Part shown: positions 15,681 through 19,225 of the stretch, piece after piece
Layout of the letters: each line of letters begins with the position of its first letter
Position numbering within the stretch: position 1 is the first letter of the stretch
From: Deltaproteobacteria bacterium
GTDB lineage: Bacteria > Desulfobacterota > Syntrophia > Syntrophales > UBA5619
DNA: 19,225 nt
Direction: 5' to 3'
Assembly (NCBI GenBank): GCA_026388345.1
Contig: JAPLJY010000121.1
Location: forward strand, 1-19,225
Translations under genes and position numbers: made by a program
The notes under the pieces: generated by a model
Database searches by the model: none
What the model saw: only the letters and a program-made list of their open reading frames with translations
What the model was told of the DNA's origin: nothing

Positions 15681-16382
15681 TCAAATTGAAGCAGCGAGAG
15701 TAACTGCTGATTGGCGCATGTCTGGTTCATCGTATATTGCTCGACCAACAATGGCATGCCATTTAGGGCCTGCCACCTTAGCTGCATCGGAGATTTTTCC
15801 ACCTTGCGCTATAAAACCAGGCGCATAGAAAACTGGTTGAATCCCTAGTCCTATAATCTTCTCTCGAATTTTAATTATAAATGAGGGGCGATTACCTGGC
15901 ACCACAAAATCGACAACCCCCAATTTAGCCGCATCGAGGTAGATTCTCTCAATAGATTCATCAGCTATATATCCTCCCTCGCTTGCAAGATAACGATCAT
16001 GTGTCATGTGGCCGCCGACTATCACGGTAAGGCCTTTTTCCATAGCCCGCTGGGTCCAAGCTGTAAGAGTCGCGGGACCAGCTTGGGGAAATAAAATTAC
16101 AGCATCAATCCCAGCGTTTTGGATGATCCGAGCAAATTCCTTCCCTGTATCTGGAATGTCAGTGGCGGCCTTCTGATGATCATAAATCAGCGGCTTGTTT
16201 GTATACTTCCTCGCAATTTCGACGATCTTAGGAAGACCATGGGATAACCCCAACAACATTCCAATCTTATATGCCCCTATTTTCTCGACGTTGGCGGTTT
16301 CCTTGATCAGCTTCTCAAATCGAGATACATCCACATCACACGCTGGAATGACGGTGCGAGGCTGGGAGATTAAATTAGCCAT
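15681..16382 (-). CDS. Orotidine-5'-phosphate decarboxylase-like (HUMPS superfamily) protein
   Basis: A 233-residue TIM-barrel protein of the OMPDC suprafamily. Visible are the first-strand aspartate (ACDVD, D16), the lysine of YKIG (K39), YDHQKAATDIPDT (67-79), and the phosphate-gripping elements PGFIAQGG (188-195) and IVGRAIYDEPD (211-221). True OMPDCs carry DxKxxD; here the spacing is D68-x2-K71-x3-D75, so the charged tetrad is shifted. It may still bind a nucleoside monophosphate while doing altered chemistry. Length is normal. AAGGAGA seven bases upstream fixes ATG 16382. It is first in an AT-rich four-gene operon with no other pyrimidine biosynthesis genes, so a housekeeping pyrF role is doubtful. 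Confidence in the fold is high, but low in the reaction. Confidence 0.75.
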   Translation of the reverse strand: MANLISQPRTVIPACDVDVSRFEKLIKETANVEKIGAYKIGMLLGLSHGLPKIVEIARKYTNKPLIYDHQKAATDIPDTGKEFARIIQNAGIDAVILFPQAGPATLTAWTQRAMEKGLTVIVGGHMTHDRYLASEGGYIADESIERIYLDAAKLGVVDFVVPGNRPSFIIKIREKIIGLGIQPVFYAPGFIAQGGKISDAAKVAGPKWHAIVGRAIYDEPDMRQSAVTLAASI

Positions 16383-16472
16383 GCCTTGATCTCCTTTTTT
16401 CCAAAAAATCTGTATGGTTGTCTGCGAATGATAATGTTTCGCCCTTTCTGCTGTAAGTGCCTGCCAGAAATA

Positions 16473-16501
16473 ATAATGCTAAATAATCTCTTACGTTGCA
16501 A
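16473..16501 (-). promoter_or_regulatory. Candidate sigma70-type promoter of the OMPDC-like operon
   Basis: On the minus strand TTGCAA (16501-16496) and CATTAT (16478-16473) are separated by 17 bp, each matching the consensus at four of six positions. It lies about 90 bp upstream of ATG 16382 in AT-rich DNA. It is the best match I see before the four-gene operon, but not a strong one. Confidence 0.3.
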
Positions 16502-17175
16502 AAAGCAAGGATTTTATTGATAACCTTTTGAACCTGGCTTCTCGGCTATGCTAAAGTATTCAGCGATTTATCCGACGGCCACAAATAACCCCAGAGGGGG
16601 TCACCCATATCATAATCAGTGAGGAAATGTCATCAATGAATGCGCGCTGCTATCTTGAATGTTTTATGATGGCGGGCTGTGGATGTCAGGAAAAAAGCGG
16701 TACGCAAGGTGTGCGCCGGCCACCTGACGGATGGCCGTCACGCCCCTTGCATCTTCCCCGTCCCCCCTGCATCCCCCCAAGGGGGAATTCCCGACCGCCC
16801 GCCCCTCAAAGGCAAGGGACCATGCCAGCCCCTGGCGGGTCTGTCATGTCCCTTGCTGCGGTACGCATGGGTCGCGCCATAGCCTGACGGCTATGTCACG
16901 CCCCCTGCAATTTCTTTGTTTTTCCGATTGCGAGACCCGCATGGCATCCGTAGGATAGCCCGCTCCGCGCCACCCTGCGGGAGGCGCTCCGCTTGTGTAT
17001 TCCCACTTGCCCGTTCGCTGTCGCTTCGTTCGCTGACGCTTGCGCACCAGCTTACTCCGCTCCATCTCACTACACTGCTACTTGATGGCCCGCTCCGCCG
17101 TCCTCTGCGCCGATACACGGCGCATGCGGGCGGCTCCGCTACCCCGGTCGCTACCGCTCCCTCATTGCCTACTTC

Positions 17176-17315
17176 CCGCATCACCCTGTCGCCGTGAGAC
17201 AGCTAAGGGCGCTGCTTAATTGCTCACGATCCGCCCGCTCGCCGCTACTCTGAACAAGCATCGGCATCGCTTGTCCGCATCACCCTGTCGCGCCGATGGC
17301 GCTAAGGGCGCTGCT
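17176..17315 (+). repeat. 41-bp direct repeat, two copies, 99-bp period
   Basis: CCGCATCACCCTGTCGC ... GCTAAGGGCGCTGCT occurs at 17176-17216 and 17275-17315, each exactly 41 bp. The ends match, and the middle differs (CGTGAGACA versus GCCGATGGC). Confidence 0.7.
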
Positions 17316-17454
17316 CGCCACCTTTCAGTGACACCTTATCCGGCCCGCAAAGACACCCGCGCCAGTGGCCCGCTTGCGTCCCTCGAACTACCCGGCGAAA
17401 AGATGCCGGGTTGTCTCGGGGCGCGTACGCTTGGTTATTACCATTGCAACAAAG

Positions 17455-17465
17455 AACCAGGTCAA
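17455..17465 (+). repeat. 11-bp direct repeat AACCAGGTCAA, left copy
   Basis: Identical to 18710-18720. The pair encloses the most regular part of the repeat block (17466-18709), as flanking target duplications would. Chance or internal duplication is possible. Confidence 0.35.
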
Positions 17466-17470
17466 CCCGT

Positions 17471-17511
17471 CGGCAGACACACGCTTCGCGGTGTCTGCCT
17501 CGGCCCTCCGG
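17471..17511 (+). repeat. Repeat block A, copy 1 (41 bp)
   Basis: Starts CGGCAGACACACGCTTCGCG and ends CGGCCCTCCGG. GGCAGACAC pairs with GTGTCTGCC around an inner CGC-TTC-GCG hairpin. Copies 2 and 3 lie at 17800-17840 and 18302-18342. Confidence 0.7.
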
Positions 17512-17599
17512 CTTTTCTCTTTCCATGGCGTCCCGTTTCCAGGCGCGACCTCGCTTCGCTTGGACGCGCCCGGAACGGGGACCATTCCAAATGACTTTC

Positions 17600-17669
17600 T
17601 CCCTGCCTCCGGGCCGCGCCTGACGACCGCTTCGCGGCGACAGGCACGACCCTCCGGCAAAAGGTACTT
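17600..17669 (+). repeat. Repeat block B, copy 1 (70 bp)
   Basis: Starts TCCCTGCCTCCGGG and ends CTCCGGCAAAAGGTACTT. The middle forms nested hairpins GCCTG...CAGGC and CCGC-TTC-GCGG. Copy 2 is at 18099-18168, the same length with only a few mismatches. Confidence 0.7.
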
Positions 17670-17685
17670 ATCCTTTGCCCGGTCC

Positions 17686-17722
17686 CGGCAGGCGTCGCTT
17701 CGCTCCGACTGCCGGTCTTCGG
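17686..17722 (+). repeat. Repeat block C, copy 1 (CCGGCAG hairpin)
   Basis: CCGGCAG and CTGCCGG arms enclose GCGTCGCTTCGCTCCGA. The matching copy starts at 18186, with arms ACCGGCAG/CTGCCGGT and loop ACGTCGCTTTGCTCCGA. In both copies it lies 16-17 bp after block B. Confidence 0.6.
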
Positions 17723-17799
17723 CCTTTTCCACGGACGGCTCCGCGTCCTACGGACGCTCCGCTCATCCGCACAAACATGAATTTTGAGCTCCGGGCCGA

Positions 17800-17840
17800 C
17801 GGCAGACACACGCTTCGCGGTGACTGCCTTGGCCCTCCGG
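17800..17840 (+). repeat. Repeat block A, copy 2 (41 bp)
   Basis: Same length and nearly the same sequence as 17471-17511. The right arm reads GTGACTGCC, leaving one mismatch in the outer stem. Confidence 0.7.
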
Positions 17841-18098
17841 CTGTTTTTCTTCTTGCCTAAGCCCGGAGCGGCCTCGCTTTGCTCGGACGCATCGGGTCTC
17901 GGGCTTTCCATGAGGATGGTGGCTGCGTTGCAGTCGCCGGGGTCGCGCCGCGGCGTCGCTCCTCACCGGCTTTGTGCACCGCCGCCACCCTGTTATCCCC
18001 CGCCCTCCCTCGCGGTTGCCATCGTCCGTCGGTGCCGGGCTTCGCTCCGCCCCACCGGCCGCTTTGCACCCGCGCCCGTCCGCCCCCAAGGGGCTCCC

Positions 18099-18168
18099 TC
18101 CCTGCCTCCGGGTCGCGCCTGACGACCGCTGCGCGGCGACAGGCACGCCCCTCCGGCAAAAGGTACTT
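18099..18168 (+). repeat. Repeat block B, copy 2 (70 bp)
   Basis: Near-identical to 17600-17669. The hairpin loop TTC is changed to TGC. Together with blocks A and C it shows the unit was duplicated as a whole. Confidence 0.7.
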
Positions 18169-18301
18169 CCCGTTTGCCCGAGGACCGGCAGACGTCGCTT
18201 TGCTCCGACTGCCGGTCCTCGGGCGTTGCGGCCGGCTCCGCGACCGCTGAAAACCCAGCGGACGCTCCGCTCGGCCGCGATTGTTTTGTGCTCCGGGCTG
18301 T

Positions 18302-18342
18302 CGGCAGACACGCGCTTCGCGGTGACTGCCTCGGCCCTCCGG
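18302..18342 (+). repeat. Repeat block A, copy 3 (41 bp)
   Basis: Third copy, with ACGCGCTTCGCGGT in the centre and the GTGACTGCC arm shared with copy 2. The unit that follows is incomplete, since no third block B is found. Confidence 0.7.
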
Positions 18343-18709
18343 TCATTCATTTTCTTGCCCACTCCCGGTGCGACCTTGCTTCGCGCGGACGCCCCGGTTC
18401 GCGGGCTGATGCGCTGTCGGCTCCGCGACCTTCGGACGCTCCGCTCGCCTGCGCCAAGGTGGCCCGCCTGCCGCCTGTCACCTCCTTCGTCGGAGACAGG
18501 CGGCCGCGAGCGATCATTTTCTTTGCTCGTCGGGGTGACACGTTCGTGACGCCCCTCCTCGCCGGTCGCCGTGACTCGCCCTCCGCTCCGCTTCGGACGA
18601 GACGCGTCTCCCTTTTCGCACCCTCGCCATCGAAACCGCTAAAGCGGATTCCAGGGCGCCGGACGGTCACTCCCTCTGGTCGCGACGTCCGGTCGGGCGC
18701 TCCAGAGAA

Positions 18710-18720
18710 AACCAGGTCAA
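18710..18720 (+). repeat. 11-bp direct repeat AACCAGGTCAA, right copy
   Basis: Identical to 17455-17465. It lies right after an inverted arm pair (GCGCCGGACG near 18656 with CGTCCGGTCGGGCGC ending near 18700) at the point where GC content drops. Confidence 0.35.
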
Positions 18721-18770
18721 AAGATGAAACCTGCGATCAGCAAGGGGTGATCCTGATTGGGAAGGGTTGA

Positions 18771-19057
18771 AGCGTTCGGATTTCCATGTAGGTGGCTCGT
18801 ATCGGCGTTCCGCCTCTTTCCCCGCTCCCGCCGTTTCCTCGCCGACTCGGATACGCCTTGCAGCGGGGCTGGATAGAATAGATCTTACGGTCGGCAGGGG
18901 CCTCCCCTGGCGGCCTCTACGTCTCGGAAAAGAACTCGGAAGCGGTTCGGAAGTCCATGGCTTCCGAGTTGGCTTCTGCCTTATTAAACCTCATGCTGCC
19001 AATATACAAATTACTGGCAAATAATCGAGATTTTTGCCGCTAATTTGAATTTGACCC
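18771..19057. other. Spacer between the repeat block and the nuclease gene
   Basis: No gene is supported here. It holds a perfect 11-bp inverted repeat, AACTCGGAAGC (18933-18943) and GCTTCCGAGTT (18960-18970), with a 16-base loop. This could be a transcript end or a protein site. Just after the nuclease stop the plus strand reads AATTTGAATTTGACCCC (19042-19058), a motif often seen at the edges of repeated elements; I do not assign it. Confidence 0.35.
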
Positions 19058-19225
19058 CTAACTCCCTATCCGCTTCCTGAACTGGGAGGGTCTCTCATAG
19101 CGGCTCCCCTGAGACCAGATCCCTTTCCCATGGGCCTTGGCCTCCTGTTCCGCCTGGATGAAGGGGGTGCGATAGGGTTTTTTCAGATACTCCACATAGG
19201 CCTCGGCCATGCCGGCGGCGATCAT
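19058..19225 (-). CDS. Staphylococcal nuclease-like (SNase/thermonuclease) protein, C-terminal end (partial)
   Basis: The last 55 codons of a minus-strand gene end at TAG 19060-19058; the 5' part is beyond the window. The peptide GMAEAYVEYLKKPYR, then AEQEAKAHGKGIWSQ and YERPSQFRKR, matches the C-terminal helices of SNase folds (AEAY..., the AEQEAKxxxxGIW signature). The catalytic Arg/Glu residues lie upstream and cannot be checked. These Ca-dependent enzymes cleave DNA and RNA and are usually exported. The first codon in the window is ATG by chance, since the fold needs about 100 more residues. Confidence 0.75.
   Translation of the reverse strand: MIAAGMAEAYVEYLKKPYRTPFIQAEQEAKAHGKGIWSQGSRYERPSQFRKRIGS

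Larger units (their letters stand above)
16627..18770. repeat. 2.1-kb GC-rich non-coding block of degenerate long repeats and small hairpins
   Basis: No open frame here has a recognisable domain, a proper ribosome site or plausible composition; all six frames are fairly open because of GC bias. The block is dense in small palindromes with TTC/TCC or TTCG loops (CGCTTCGCG, CCGCTTCGCGG). It contains several families of longer repeats listed separately. Repeats recur in the same order between 17471 and 18342 (41-nt block, about 70-nt block, CCGGCAG hairpin, GGACGCTCCGCTC motif), so it grew by tandem duplication of a unit of about 330-500 bp. It could be a structured RNA, a mobile repeat family or a relic, and I cannot tell which. 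Confidence 0.65.

Noticed and set aside
15681..16382. Ordinary housekeeping pyrF
   Set aside because: The catalytic spacing is altered and the gene is in an operon with ATPase, PRTase-like and phosphoesterase genes. The call is kept at superfamily level.
17176..17315. Integron attC sites
   Set aside because: No RYYYAAC/GTTRRRY boxes, no integron integrase and no gene cassettes between the repeats.
17471..18342. CRISPR array
   Set aside because: The repeats are too far apart (about 330 and 500 bp), unequal in spacing, and the spacers are themselves repetitive; no cas genes are present.
16627..18770. Many open frames of 60-200 residues in the GC-rich block
   Set aside because: They overlap on all frames and both strands, are rich in Arg/Pro/Ser/Ala as GC-biased noise is, lack ribosome sites and domains, and follow the DNA repeats.

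Overview
The window looks like a mosaic accessory region of a bacterial chromosome. I would guess a Desulfobacterota (Deltaproteobacteria)-type anaerobe with a selenocysteine system: there is a tRNA-Sec fragment, a cyclopropane fatty acid synthase, a clostripain-type peptidase and strong AGGAGG ribosome sites. No rRNA or other marker fixes the taxon, so this is inference. By eye, base composition alternates: moderately AT-rich on the left (1-3500), GC-rich from 3700 to 10885, clearly AT-rich from about 11050 to 16560, and very GC-rich and repetitive from about 16720 to 18710.

Left edge (1-3480). The end of an IS3-family element is followed by an SPL-type radical SAM gene. Next is a junction that carries two inverted copies of a 19-bp tRNA-Sec core. 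One copy continues into the 3' half of tRNA-Sec on the minus strand, which is the usual scar of an element integrated at selC. Beside it, on the presumed element side, is a GHKL (MutL/MORC-like) ATPase fused to a PD-(D/E)XK-like nuclease domain, a probable defence or DNA-conflict protein.

GC-rich central genes (3700-10885, plus strand). (a) A clostripain-family C11 peptidase without a signal peptide, a small coiled-coil protein with a C-terminal membrane segment, and a HU-like protein with a Lys/Ala tail form an apparent operon closed by a terminator. (b) A single-HKD phospholipase D-like protein lies between two G-quadruplex-capable intergenic tracts. (c) A tight four-gene operon encodes an MBL-fold hydrolase, an LpxH/calcineurin-like phosphoesterase, a cyclopropane-fatty-acyl-phospholipid synthase and a B12-binding-type radical SAM enzyme, which suggests lipid modification.

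AT-rich minus-strand operon (16382 down to 11227). Four closely packed genes encode an orotidine-5'-phosphate decarboxylase (OMPDC)-like protein with an altered catalytic motif, a STAS-like/HATPase protein, a large STAS-like/phosphoribosyltransferase-like protein with degenerate PRPP loops, and a calcineurin-like phosphoesterase with an uncharacterised N-terminal region. The last two are coupled by an ATGA overlap. The set resembles a UMP-synthase-like pair placed under an ATPase/STAS switch. This is my best candidate for an undescribed nucleotide-based conflict or stress-signalling system.

Right edge (16627-19225). About 2.1 kb of GC-rich DNA has no credible gene and is built from degenerate long repeats dense in small TTCG/TCCG hairpins. 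After a quieter spacer comes the C-terminal end of a staphylococcal-nuclease-like gene, cut by the window edge.
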